DNA of 64,000 nt from Agrobacterium vaccinii (GTDB lineage Bacteria; Pseudomonadota; Alphaproteobacteria; Rhizobiales; Rhizobiaceae): positions 2,046,001-2,110,000 of the forward strand of contig NZ_CP054150.1 in the NCBI RefSeq assembly GCF_021310995.1, given 5' to 3'. The notes beneath the pieces were generated by a model that was not told the DNA's origin, did not search any database, and saw nothing but the letters and a program-made list of their open reading frames with translations. Below are positions 18,401 to 26,104 of this stretch, piece by piece. Both the position numbers and the translations under genes were made by a program. Numbering within the stretch: the stretch's first letter is position 1; each line of letters opens with the position of its first letter.

Positions 18401-19224
18401 GACAATTCCTGCAAATGCGGACGCATGGCGCTGGCACCCAGCGCGCAGTTGAGGCCGACGGTGAAGGGGTTGGCGTGGCGCACGGAATTCCAGAAGGCGG
18501 ACGGCGTCTGACCCGACAGCGTACGACCGGAAAGGTCTGTGATCGTGCCCGAGATCATCACCGGCAGATGAATGCCCTTGGCGGCAAAACGCTCTTCGCA
18601 GGCAAAGATTGCCGCCTTGGCGTTCAGCGTATCGAAAATGGTCTCGATGAGAATGAGATCGGCACCGCCATCGATCAGGCCGTCAATCTGCTCGCCATAG
18701 GCAACACGCAGGTCATCGAAGCTGACGGCACGGTAACCGGGGTTGTTCACATCTGGCGAAATCGACGCCGTGCGGTTGGTAGGGCCAATGGCACCGGCCA
18801 CGAAACGGCGACGGCCATCTTCCCGCTCCGCGCGCTGGGCGGCGCGGCGCACGATGAAGGCACCTTCGCGGTTGAGATCGTAGACAGCACCTTCCATCTC
18901 GTAATCCGCCTGCGCGATACGCGTGGAGGAAAACGTGTTGGTTTCGAGAATATCCGCGCCCGCCATGGCGTAGCGATAATGGATTTCCTCGATCGCATCC
19001 GGTTGGGTCAGAATGAGAAGGTCGTTGTTGCCCTGCTGATGACAGGCGCAGCCAATAAAGCGTTCCCCCCGGAAATGGTCTTCATCGAAGCCAAGCCCCT
19101 GGATCTGCGTACCCATGGCGCCATCGAGAACAAGGATGCGCTCCTGGGCCGCCTGCCGCAGCGCCTTCAGGATTTCCGCGCCGTCTCTTTTGCCCCCTAC
19201 CGGGCCAAACAGATCATCCAACAT
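15451..19224 (-). CDS. metH: Cobalamin-dependent methionine synthase
   Basis: 1257 aa (E. coli MetH is 1227). It makes methionine from homocysteine and 5-methyltetrahydrofolate. Domains in order: homocysteine-binding (VLDGAMGTQ, zinc cysteines in GLNCALG and GGCCGSTP), pterin-binding ([10 protein letters not shown]), cobalamin cap and Rossmann domain with the B12 motif DVHDIGKN, and the C-terminal AdoMet reactivation domain ([15 protein letters not shown]). I place the start at 19224 because GGAG lies seven bases upstream; the frame runs 15 codons further. It is monocistronic, divergent from an AGE-family gene. A perfect 20-bp palindrome lies 44 bp upstream of the start. No SAM riboswitch was recognised. 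Confidence 0.97.
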   Translation of the reverse strand: MLDDLFGPVGGKRDGAEILKALRQAAQERILVLDGAMGTQIQGLGFDEDHFRGERFIGCACHQQGNNDLLILTQPDAIEEIHYRYAMAGADILETNTFSSTRIAQADYEMEGAVYDLNREGAFIVRRAAQRAEREDGRRRFVAGAIGPTNRTASISPDVNNPGYRAVSFDDLRVAYGEQIDGLIDGGADLILIETIFDTLNAKAAIFACEERFAAKGIHLPVMISGTITDLSGRTLSGQTPSAFWNSVRHANPFTVGLNCALGASAMRPHLQELSEVADTFICAYPNAGLPNEFGQYDETPEMMAAQVAEFAREGLVNVVGGCCGSTPEHIRAIADAVAGYAPRKVAEHRSFMSLSGLEPFVLTKDIPFVNVGERTNVTGSAKFRKLITAGDYTAALAVARDQVENGAQIIDINMDEGLIDSQKAMVEFLNLIAAEPDIARVPVMIDSSKWEIIEAGLKCVQGKSIVNSISLKEGEEKFLEQARLVRHYGAAVVVMAFDEVGQADTYERKVEICTRAYKLLTEEAGILPEDIIFDPNVFAVATGIEEHNNYGVDFINATRTIRETMPLVHISGGVSNLSFSFRGNEPVREAMHAVFLYHAIQVGMDMGIVNAGQLAVYESIDPELREACEDVVLNRRADGTERLLEVAEKFRGGPGREARVQDLAWREWPVEKRLEHALVNGITDYIDADTEEARQQAARPLHVIEGPLMAGMNVVGDLFGSGKMFLPQVVKSARVMKQAVAVLLPYMEEEKRLNGGDQRKAAGKVLMATVKGDVHDIGKNIVGVVLACNNYEIIDLGVMVPATKILETAIAEEVDVIGLSGLITPSLDEMVHVAAEMERQGFNIPLLIGGATTSRVHTAVKIHPRYEKGQAIYVTDASRAVGVVSALLSEDQKPAYIEGIRAEYAKVADAHARNEREKLRLPLARARANAHKVDWTAYQPVKPQFLGTKTFETYDLEELAKYIDWTPFFQTWEMKGRYPAILEDEKQGEAARQLFADAQAMLKKIIDEKWFRPRAVIGFWPAHAVGDDIRLFTDESRKEDLATFFTLRQQLSKRDGRPNVALSDFVMPQDTGVTDYVGGFVVTAGIEEVAIAERFERANDDYSSILVKALADRFAEAFAERMHERVRKEYWGYAANESFGPDDLIGEAYAGIRPAPGYPAQPDHTEKETLFRLLDATEETGVVLTESYAMWPGSSVSGLYIGHPESYYFGVAKVERDQVEDYAKRKGMPVKEIERWLGPVLNYVPVEAEKEVETAA

Positions 19225-19267
19225 CGGCACACTCCTCATTCTCTTGCTGATTTGCAATATGTCAGTC

Positions 19268-19287
19268 ACATAAAGATATCTTTATGT
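19268..19287. promoter_or_regulatory. Perfect 20-bp palindrome between metH and AGE gene
   Basis: ACATAAAGATATCTTTATGT is an exact palindrome in the 192-bp divergent gap, nearer metH. Length and symmetry are those of an ArsR-type dimer operator. From memory it resembles sites proposed for SahR, the S-adenosylhomocysteine-responsive ArsR regulator of methionine genes; I cannot verify this here. Confidence 0.6.
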
Positions 19288-19416
19288 CAATATATCGTTG
19301 ATTTCCAGCATTGGTATCGCGTTCTATCTCAAGGCTACGAAATTTCCGTTATGGATGACACCGTTACGTCCCAAAGATATAGAGAATCGCATGAAGCCTA
19401 TCATACGGAGGAAAGC

Positions 19417-20664
19417 ATGACCGAGGCGGAACACACGAAAACGAACTGGAGCACCCTGCCCTGGCACCGGCAATGGCTGGCTAAGCAGGCTGAAGGTCTG
19501 TTCGACTTCTTCCAGTACCGCGCCATCAATCCAAAAGGCGGCTTTTTCGATCTCGACCGGCAGGGCGTGCCACTTCAGCCGGACAATCCGGTTCGCGGCA
19601 TTCATATGTCGGCCCGCATGGTGCATTGCTTCTCCATCGGCCATCTGCTCGGTCGCCCCGGCTGCGGCGATGTCATCGACCACGGCATGACCTATCTGTG
19701 GAACCACCACCGCGACACCGAGCATGGCGGCTATTTCTGGCAGGTGGATGAGACCGGCCCGGTCGACGCCAGCAAGCAGGGTTACGGTCATGCCTTCGTG
19801 CTGTTGGCGGCATCATCGGCGAAAACCGTTGGTCACCCGCTGGCAGACCAGATGCTGGCCGACATTACCGAGGTGCTGGAGACAAAATTCTGGGAAGAAA
19901 AATACGGCGCGATCAAAGAGGAATTCAATCGCGACTGGTCTCCCATCGAGAATTATCGCGGCCAGAACTCCAACATGCACCTGACCGAAGCGTTGATGGC
20001 GGCCTTCGAAGCCACCGGTGATAAGACCTATCTGACGAAAGCCGAGCGCATCGCCGACCTCATCATCCGCCGTGCTGCTGGCGCGCTGGACTTCCGTGTG
20101 CCTGAACATTTTGACGAGAACTGGGTCCTGAACAAGGATTATTGCGGCAACGAGATGTTCCGCCCATCCGGTTCCACCCCCGGTCACTGGCTAGAATGGG
20201 CACGCCTCATCCTCCAGCTCTGGGTGCTGGCAGACCGCAAGCACGAATGGATGCCGATAGCGGCAAAATCGCTATTCGTCCAGTCCATGGCCCTCGGTTG
20301 GGACCGGGAAAAGGGAGGCTTCTTCTATACGCTGGACTGGGACAACACGCCCGCCAAGACGGAAAAGCTGTGGTGGCCGATGTGCGAGGCGGCCGGTGCC
20401 GCGCATTTCCTCAACGAACACCTGCCAGCAGACGAGTTCTACGAAGACAGCTATCGCCGCGTCTGGAGCACCATCACCAACAGCTTCCTCGACCACCAGA
20501 ACGGTGGCTGGCATGAGGAACTGACGCACAATCTCACCCCGGCCAACACCATCTTCCCCGGCAAGGGCGACATCTATCATGCTCTGCAAGCCTGTCTCAT
20601 TCCGCTGTTTCCGGCGGATGGCAGTCTGACGAAGGTGATTTTGGAAAAGGGCGGGCGGTTTTAG
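19417..20664 (+). CDS. AGE-family epimerase/isomerase (mannose isomerase-like)
   Basis: A 415-aa (alpha/alpha)6-barrel protein of the N-acylglucosamine 2-epimerase family. Seen: RMVHCFSIGHLLG, KQGYGHAFVLLAAS, NSNMHLTEALMAA and PGHWLEWARL, which carry the conserved active-site His and Arg residues. Members interconvert aldoses and ketoses or epimers, such as mannose/fructose, or 6-deoxy-6-sulfo sugars in YihS. I favour an aldose-ketose isomerase. The start at 19417 has GGAGGAAAG just upstream, and the long upstream open frame is only the shadow of metH. Divergent from metH with no obvious functional link. Confidence 0.85.
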   Translation: MTEAEHTKTNWSTLPWHRQWLAKQAEGLFDFFQYRAINPKGGFFDLDRQGVPLQPDNPVRGIHMSARMVHCFSIGHLLGRPGCGDVIDHGMTYLWNHHRDTEHGGYFWQVDETGPVDASKQGYGHAFVLLAASSAKTVGHPLADQMLADITEVLETKFWEEKYGAIKEEFNRDWSPIENYRGQNSNMHLTEALMAAFEATGDKTYLTKAERIADLIIRRAAGALDFRVPEHFDENWVLNKDYCGNEMFRPSGSTPGHWLEWARLILQLWVLADRKHEWMPIAAKSLFVQSMALGWDREKGGFFYTLDWDNTPAKTEKLWWPMCEAAGAAHFLNEHLPADEFYEDSYRRVWSTITNSFLDHQNGGWHEELTHNLTPANTIFPGKGDIYHALQACLIPLFPADGSLTKVILEKGGRF

Positions 20665-20706
20665 GATGTGCGCAAGATTCGCAGGAGAGTACACTCTCCT
20701 CTCCGC

Positions 20707-20790
20707 CGTCACCCTCGGGCTTGTCCCGAGGGTCTAGCAAACCCCAACATCCAACGTGGGTAGATCCTCGGGACAAGCCCGAGGATGACG
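20707..20790. repeat. Inverted repeat, CCTCGGGACAAGCCCGAGG family, copy 1
   Basis: A 30-bp arm at 20707-20736 is inverted at 20761-20790; each arm is itself palindromic around CTCGGGCTTGTCCCGAG. A second, sequence-diverged copy lies at 41221-41329. It lies between the 3' ends of two convergent genes and may serve as a terminator for both. Confidence 0.8.
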
Positions 20791-20804
20791 AAAGTGGATG
20801 CGTT

Positions 20805-21365
20805 TTAGAACCCGATCGTTTCCTCGAAATCATCCCAGGACTGGTACATCTCGTAGCGACCGACGCCTTTGATCGGCACGTGGCCGTAATAGGGCGACAG
20901 CTGAAACTCGGCGGCCCGTTCGCTTTTCTTGGCCACCGCGCCGACATAGATCGCGGAGGCGAGACCGGTGCGGTTGGCGCCGTGTTCGCAGTGAATGAGG
21001 ATGGGTTTCGGCGCGTCCTTCATCATCCGCACCAGTTCTTCGGCCCGGTCCTGCGGCAATTCCCTAGCGGAACTCATGGGAAAATCGATCATCGCCACGC
21101 CGTTGGCGTCAGCGGCGGATTTCTCCTGCCCATACCAGCCTTTCGGGTTTTCATCGCGCAGGTTGATGATGGTCTTAATGCCGAACTGACGTGCATAGGC
21201 CTCGACATCGCTGCCACTCGGCTGGGCAGAGCGGTAGAGTTCGCCCGGCAGAACCTCGTGGAAATTGCCGGTGAGCTGGTTGATGCCCATGTGGGCAGCA
21301 ACAGACGCCGGAAGGGCGATGAGGCAGACGATGCCGATTTTCAAAACGCGAGACACAGAAACCAA
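20805..21365 (-). CDS. Secreted dual-specificity/tyrosine phosphatase-like protein
   Basis: A 186-aa protein. An N-terminal hydrophobic stretch (residues about 8-24) ending in ASVAA looks like a signal peptide. The body is a cysteine-dependent phosphatase fold: GELYRSAQPS and NLRDENPKG precede the signature HCEHGANRTG, which has the catalytic Cys and Arg of the HCx5R P-loop. TTG at 21365 is the start, with AAGG eight bases upstream. Rhizobial homologues of this layout are annotated as tyrosine phosphatases; the substrate, if any, would be periplasmic. It stands alone. Confidence 0.8.
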   Translation of the reverse strand: MVSVSRVLKIGIVCLIALPASVAAHMGINQLTGNFHEVLPGELYRSAQPSGSDVEAYARQFGIKTIINLRDENPKGWYGQEKSAADANGVAMIDFPMSSARELPQDRAEELVRMMKDAPKPILIHCEHGANRTGLASAIYVGAVAKKSERAAEFQLSPYYGHVPIKGVGRYEMYQSWDDFEETIGF

Positions 21366-21597
21366 CGGAAGACCTTCTGGAAAATTTCAAGAATTGAGGC
21401 CCAGATGGCATCGCTTGGTGTCGCATACAATATGCTATAAGTAGTATCGCAGCCCGAAGGCCAGATATGGTCGGTCCTTGAACACCGGCAGACGCCTTGT
21501 AGGCTGGTTTCTATTAGCGGATTTTTTCTATCCTGCATGTCGGCTTCAAAAAATTGTGAACCTCGGGTCGATAGGGCTGTCAAGAGATAAACCGGCG

Positions 21598-22050
21598 CTA
21601 CTCGAACTCCGCCGAATTCACCGTCACCCGCCATTCAAGATTTCTGGCCTCTACATTTTCGTTGTTGCGAAGCCGGAACGGACGGCACGCCGCATAGGTC
21701 TCGTGCGGTTCCAGACGACGCTCGCTGACCTGATAGGGATCGAACGAAACCGAGGCACGAAACGCGGCTTCGAACCCTTCCAGCGTATAGGTCAGGCGGC
21801 GCACGGCAACAGAGTTGGTGTTCTGAAAGCTGACGCGGATCGGCGCATTGGCTTCCGTGCAGGAGGGATCGAAGGAAGCGGTGGCGACAATCGCATTCAA
21901 CCGCTCGCCGGAGCGCCACCAGTCGAACATCACCCACGCAACCGTCGATGCCCAAACAATAGCAAGACCGATCACCACGGGCTTGAGATGTCTCGGGAAC
22001 GCCATCAGAAAAAGCAGCAGAGCTGCCGTTAGAACAATGCCGACGATCAT
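21598..22050 (-). CDS. Two-span membrane protein with extracytoplasmic domain, unknown
   Basis: A 150-aa protein. Two hydrophobic segments at about residues 2-18 and 24-42 are followed by a soluble domain of about 100 residues rich in beta-type sequence (PIRVSFQNTNSVAVRRLTYTLEGFEA), with two cysteines (about 64 and 122) that may form a disulfide. I do not recognise the family. No ribosome-binding site is visible before the ATG at 22050. It lies downstream of the SecY-like gene on the same strand, 184 bp away. Confidence 0.6.
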   Translation of the reverse strand: MIVGIVLTAALLLFLMAFPRHLKPVVIGLAIVWASTVAWVMFDWWRSGERLNAIVATASFDPSCTEANAPIRVSFQNTNSVAVRRLTYTLEGFEAAFRASVSFDPYQVSERRLEPHETYAACRPFRLRNNENVEARNLEWRVTVNSAEFE

Positions 22051-22234
22051 GTGCGTGGGATGCCTGTTGTCGCCGTGGCCGGTTGTCTCGTCATGGTGCC
22101 TCCCTGATCAATCTGCATATGCATTCACCGATGTGGCGACCTGCACGGCGTGTCAAGCTACACGCAGTGCCTGCAACGCACCAAAGGTGGATACACCCGC
22201 CAGCGCTCCGCAGCCAACACCTTTGCGTGATTGC

Positions 22235-23302
22235 TCAACTCGATGGGATGGACGGTCTGCGGATGGCGTCAATGAGGGCCGAGATAACGGCGACAAGGAC
22301 GAGCAGCGTAGTACCGTTAAGAGGAAGCGGCAAAAGCATTTGCCCTATCGCAACCTCTCCTCCCAGCAACAGGGCGATCTGCGTTGCTGCGACCAGAAGC
22401 GCAACAGACAAAGGAAACGTGACTCCCGAACTTGAGAAAAAGCGCCGATATCCAATGGCGAAAATGGGGATGAGAACCGGCACGATCCCGAACATGTAAA
22501 TGTTCATCGAAAAGGAATGCGAGACGAAGTAGGGCGCGAGATAAGCAATCGGGGTCAGAATGTACCCACCGGCGATGGCGGCAAGCAGAGGCGGCCAGAT
22601 GACGACATTCAACAAAGGTACATTGTGTTTCGCACGTGTAACGCTTGCCTGCTGCCCGCCGATGTTCATGACAGCGCGAGTGGCGAACAAGCTCAGTGCC
22701 GCACCGATGACGATCAAAAGCAACACCAGCATCAATTGCTTGCCCTCAACCGCGCCCGTGCGTAAAAATTCAAACGAATTAGACAGTTGCGCAGGCAAGC
22801 CAATGAGCGCGGGCAAAAGCCAGACAATCCAGAACCCGGCGACGAGGCTCGGCAAGGCAACCTGTCTCGATAGAAACAGCAGGACCGCAACGCCACCCAC
22901 CAGCGATGCGACGATGGCAACATGGGTAAAGGTGCTGTCATCGACCAGAAAGCCCATCGCTGAAAATGATCGTGCGATGCCATCGGCCTGCGACAAGGCT
23001 ACCAAAAACGCGATAATGTTTTCAACACCGACGAGAGTGGCGCTGTTGTCGAGGCGCGGGGCGACAAGGCGCACAATCTGCCCTAAAGCGAGCGCCGTCA
23101 GAACAGGCCCGGCACCCAGCGCAAGAACAGATAGTCGCGAACTGTCGCCAGCGCTCAACTGCGTTTCCATGGAAGCCGGATCCAGCCCCGGCAGCATGAT
23201 ATTCCACCCGACTATGGCCACGAGCGAGACCAGAACGACCCGCAGCGCAAGGCCCAAAACACTATTGCCAGGAATATTAGGATCACCAACCATAACGCTC
23301 AT
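22235..23302 (-). CDS. Degenerate SecY-like polytopic membrane protein
   Basis: A 355-aa protein with about ten membrane segments. By eye it can be laid along SecY end to end: LPGLDP matches IPGID; SSRLSVLALGAGPVLTA matches SRASIFALGIMPYISAS; LVALSQADGIA matches LAIFQSIGIA; KHNVPLLNVVIWPPLLA matches THLPLKVNMAGVIPAIFA; and NGTTLLVLVAVISALID matches GGTSLLIVVVVIMDFMA. It is about 90 residues shorter than SecY (443 in E. coli), and the cytosolic loops that bind SecA and the ribosome look trimmed. ATG at 23302 has AAGGAG upstream. It is not near ribosomal genes, so it is a stand-alone paralogue. The function is unknown; homology is my inference from the alignment. Confidence 0.65.
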   Translation of the reverse strand: MSVMVGDPNIPGNSVLGLALRVVLVSLVAIVGWNIMLPGLDPASMETQLSAGDSSRLSVLALGAGPVLTALALGQIVRLVAPRLDNSATLVGVENIIAFLVALSQADGIARSFSAMGFLVDDSTFTHVAIVASLVGGVAVLLFLSRQVALPSLVAGFWIVWLLPALIGLPAQLSNSFEFLRTGAVEGKQLMLVLLLIVIGAALSLFATRAVMNIGGQQASVTRAKHNVPLLNVVIWPPLLAAIAGGYILTPIAYLAPYFVSHSFSMNIYMFGIVPVLIPIFAIGYRRFFSSSGVTFPLSVALLVAATQIALLLGGEVAIGQMLLPLPLNGTTLLVLVAVISALIDAIRRPSIPSS

Positions 23303-23458
23303 CAAATATTCTCCTTACGCAACCACAGATAATAGCCTAAGTCATACGCCTGTCACGTATGTCCGGCCAAAAGTGCGAAAAGCAATTCTCCACTTATCGT
23401 GTCGTCATAACATCCCTGCGATCAATAGTGCGCGGGAATTCAGAGAAGGTGCATCGGG

Positions 23459-23779
23459 TTGAAAAACATCCTGTTCGTTTGCAGCCAGAACAAACTCCGC
23501 AGCCCAACCGCCGAACAGGTCTTCTCAACCTGGCCACACATCGAAGTCTCGTCCGCCGGCACGAACAACGACGCCGAGAACCCTCTGTCCACCGAACTGA
23601 TCGAATGGGCCGACATCATCTTCGTCATGGAAAAGACGCATCGCACGAAAGTACAGGCCAGATACCGATCCGCGCTCAAGGGCAAACGCCTGATCTGTCT
23701 GGATATTCCAGATAACTATACATTCATGGACCCAGCGCTCGTCACATTGCTGGAGACAAAGGTGCCCAGATATCTTTGA
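23459..23779 (+). CDS. Short low-molecular-weight tyrosine phosphatase-like protein
   Basis: A 106-aa protein opening with NILFVCSQNKLRSPTAE, where Cys and Arg form the CX5R phosphatase P-loop. It is much shorter than the usual 150-residue enzyme, and the late Asp-Pro acid loop is represented at best by MDPAL; it matches the short predicted-phosphatase group. Start is TTG at 23459 with GAAGG upstream. It precedes a convergent tRNA gene and is alone. Activity uncertain. Confidence 0.75.
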   Translation: MKNILFVCSQNKLRSPTAEQVFSTWPHIEVSSAGTNNDAENPLSTELIEWADIIFVMEKTHRTKVQARYRSALKGKRLICLDIPDNYTFMDPALVTLLETKVPRYL

Positions 23780-23818
23780 GCGGGAATCATGACGTCGAGG
23801 GAGCAAAACAAGATAATG

Positions 23819-23894
23819 TGGTGGGCCCGGAGAGACTCGAACTCCCAACCAAGCGGTTATGAGCCGCCGGCTCTAACCATTGAGCTACAGGCCC
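23819..23894 (-). tRNA. tRNA with CAU anticodon, probably tRNA-Ile2 (k2C)
   Basis: A 76-nt cloverleaf: acceptor GGGCCTG pairs with CGGGCCC, CCA is encoded, T-loop is GTTCGAGTC, and the anticodon loop CTCATAA gives CAU. The anticodon arm and variable region (GGCTCATAACC, GCTTGGTT) look more like the lysidine-modified tRNA-Ile that reads AUA than elongator tRNA-Met; initiator tRNA is excluded by the arm sequence. Ile versus Met needs TilS-determinant checks. Confidence 0.9.
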
Positions 23895-24077
23895 TTCCGG
23901 TGGCGTTTGGCCGTTCGGAATGCGGGGTTGCAATGGTTCAACCGACGCGGATTTGGCTTTAACGTAAATTTTTGGACGCGACAAGCCGTTGTGACAATCG
24001 TCGTGTGAACTATGCCGTATTAGCTACATAATCTCCTGCGACACCCTCAACAGGGACGCTAATGAAGAGGAAACTTA

Positions 24078-24815
24078 ATGACATCGAAACTCGCACGCTC
24101 CGTGGCGCTTTGCGCTTTTACCGCTCTGGTGGCCTTGCCTTTGGTTGCATCTGCACAGGAAAGTACGAAACGTGAGCCGGTCATCAGTGTCTCGGGGGAA
24201 GGTGATGCCGCTGTTGCGCCGGATATGGCGATTTTGTCGTTCAGTGTCGTGAAGCAGGCCGAGACGGCGGCTGCGGCGTTGAGCGAGAACAGCAAGGCGA
24301 TGACCGAGGTTCAGGCTGCGCTGAAGACCGCCGGTATTGCCGACAAGGATTTGCAGACGAGCAATTTCTCCGTCCAGCCCGTCTATAAGCAGTTCGAGCC
24401 AAAGGACGGGGTTTATGTTCCGCCTGAAATCACCGGCTATCAGGTCACCAACGGCCTGACGGTGCGGGTGCGTGAACTGGCCAAGCTGGGTCAGATTCTC
24501 GACAGCTCCGTAAAGCTTGGAATCAATCAGGGCGGCGATATCGCCTTTACCAACGACAAGCCGGAGGCGACCGTAACAGAGGCGCGCAAGGCGGCAGTCG
24601 CCGATGCCATCTCCAAGGCGAAGACCCTGACGGAAGCGGCTGGCGTCAAGCTGGGGCGCGTGCTGGAAATCAGCGAGAACATGCAGCGTCCCATGCCCAT
24701 GCCGCAGACCATGATGCGCGCCGCCGCTATGGAAAAATCGGATAGCGTGCCGATTGCCGCAGGAGAAAACACCTACAAGGTCAGCGTCAACGTGACCTTT
24801 GCGCTGGAGCAATAA
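24078..24815 (+). CDS. SIMPL domain periplasmic protein (DUF541)
   Basis: A 245-aa secreted protein. It has a Sec signal peptide ending at about ASA-Q (residues 24-27), then a SIMPL domain (VISVSGEGDAAVAPDMAILSFSV, SNFSVQPVY and the LTEAAGVKLGRVLEI segment). Members are periplasmic or outer-membrane proteins of poorly defined role, some linked to oxidative stress. ATG at 24078 has GAGGAAAC upstream. Monocistronic, ended by a strong terminator. Confidence 0.9.
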   Translation: MTSKLARSVALCAFTALVALPLVASAQESTKREPVISVSGEGDAAVAPDMAILSFSVVKQAETAAAALSENSKAMTEVQAALKTAGIADKDLQTSNFSVQPVYKQFEPKDGVYVPPEITGYQVTNGLTVRVRELAKLGQILDSSVKLGINQGGDIAFTNDKPEATVTEARKAAVADAISKAKTLTEAAGVKLGRVLEISENMQRPMPMPQTMMRAAAMEKSDSVPIAAGENTYKVSVNVTFALEQ

Positions 24816-24868
24816 ACAACTTGTGGGCGCTTGAAAAAGCGCCTCCTTTGCTTTGATCACAAACAAAA

Positions 24869-24904
24869 ATGCCCTCGCCGCGAAACCGTGGCGAGGGCAT
24901 TGTT
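24869..24904. terminator. Bidirectional terminator
   Basis: ATGCCCTCGCC (24869-24879) pairs with GGCGAGGGCAT (24890-24900). A-rich sequence on the left and TGTTT on the right allow termination on both strands, between the convergent SIMPL and small secreted protein genes. Confidence 0.8.
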
Positions 24905-24922
24905 TAGTGGCAGTGCCTGAGG

Positions 24923-25270
24923 TTAGCGGCGGATGACCGGGCAGCCACGAACGTTGGCGAAGACGATACGGTCACGACCGCGGCGGTCGAAACCGGCGAC
25001 GACGACGCGGCGGGGCGAAACATCAACCACGCGTGCGCGGCGCAGGCCCATACGGCTGGCCTTTTCTTCGGCCATCCAGGACGAGCAACGATCGCGGTCA
25101 CGTCCACGGTCCGGGCGACCCCAGCCATGGCCGCCGCCGTGGCGATAACCATCCTGCACGTAGATGCCATACTGAACATCCGGTCCTGCGGCTGCGGTGG
25201 TCGCCGTCGCGGAAATACCACCCAGCGCGATGAGGGCTGCAACGCCTGCTTTTGCAAATGTGTTGATCAT
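24923..25270 (-). CDS. Small secreted basic protein, unknown function
   Basis: A 115-aa protein with a signal peptide (MINTFAKAGVAALIALGG, cleavage expected after TAAA). The mature part starts with a Gly/His/Arg/Asp-rich linker (HGGGHGWGRPDRGRDRD), then a compact basic domain with a likely disulfide between C64 and C110 region. ATG at 25270 is preferred because GGAG is seven bases upstream; ATG at 25276 is the alternative. I recognise the layout from rhizobial genomes but no function. Confidence 0.65.
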   Translation of the reverse strand: MINTFAKAGVAALIALGGISATATTAAAGPDVQYGIYVQDGYRHGGGHGWGRPDRGRDRDRCSSWMAEEKASRMGLRRARVVDVSPRRVVVAGFDRRGRDRIVFANVRGCPVIRR

Positions 25271-25401
25271 TGTCATACTCCGTTTCCTGACGTTCGCCGG
25301 GCTGCCAAACAGACCGGTCGAATTACCCTGACGATAATCAGCGCCACGTGAACGCTTTCAGAACCAGTCGTTCAGCCTATATTCATGGGTTCGAACAGAC
25401 A

Positions 25402-25836
25402 TCACGGCGAGAGATGCAAGACGATTTCGCGGTGGTGTGGCTGGTTGCGATGTTCGAAAAGATAGATGCCCTGCCATGTGCCCAGCACGAGCTTGCCGCG
25501 TGAAACGGGAATGCCGATGGACACTTGCGTCAGCGCGGACTTGATGTGCGCGGGCATATCGTCGGGGCCTTCCATGGTGTGCACCACCCACGCCATGGAG
25601 GGATCGCTGGAGGGCGGCACGAGGCGTGCGAAGAATGTCCTGAGGTCCTTTTGCACATCCGGGTCGGCATTTTCCTGAATGAGCAGCGAACAGGAGGTGT
25701 GGCGCACGAAGACGGTCAGCAATCCCTCGGTCTGCCCGGATGATCTGACAAACGCCTGGGCGGCATCCGTGAATTCGTATAGCCCCTGCCCCCGTGTGGC
25801 GATTTCGATGGAAGTTTGCGGCACTGTAAATTTCAC
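25402..25836 (-). CDS. yjbQ: YjbQ family protein (UPF0047)
   Basis: A 144-aa protein of the YjbQ family. Seen: RHTSCSLLIQENADP and the C-terminal GTWQGIYLFEHRN, the two conserved metal/phosphate-site motifs. The E. coli member can make thiamine phosphate weakly and rescues thiE mutants, so secondary thiamine-phosphate synthase is the usual label; the true role is not established. Start is GTG at 25836 without a clear ribosome-binding site. Divergent from the bacteriophytochrome. Confidence 0.88.
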   Translation of the reverse strand: MKFTVPQTSIEIATRGQGLYEFTDAAQAFVRSSGQTEGLLTVFVRHTSCSLLIQENADPDVQKDLRTFFARLVPPSSDPSMAWVVHTMEGPDDMPAHIKSALTQVSIGIPVSRGKLVLGTWQGIYLFEHRNQPHHREIVLHLSP

Positions 25837-26104
25837 TTTCAGCTATGGAACCAAAGTTCTGCTCATTCGTTTGATGCAATCACGCTATGGTCTGTGCGGA
25901 CTTTCGATGTCTAAGACGTCGAACGTGAGGGGCACATAAGGGAACCACACGAAGTATGCACGACGATACCCGGCAACAAAACTGCGAATTGCCTCTGCTG
26001 GTTCAGATACAGTTATTCCATACGTTTCCTTTGGCGGAGAATGGTTTATTGAAGAACATAAACTGTAATCCTTCCGCCCAATTGCGCCATCGAAAGACTA
26101 GCAT

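Noticed and set aside
18178..19416. Long N-terminal extension of the AGE-family frame
   Set aside because: It overlaps metH antisense; the AGE homology and a strong GGAGGAAAG site start at 19408-19417.
19225..19416. SAM or cobalamin riboswitch before metH
   Set aside because: The leader is only about 40-190 nt, and I see no conserved riboswitch core; the palindrome suggests protein control.
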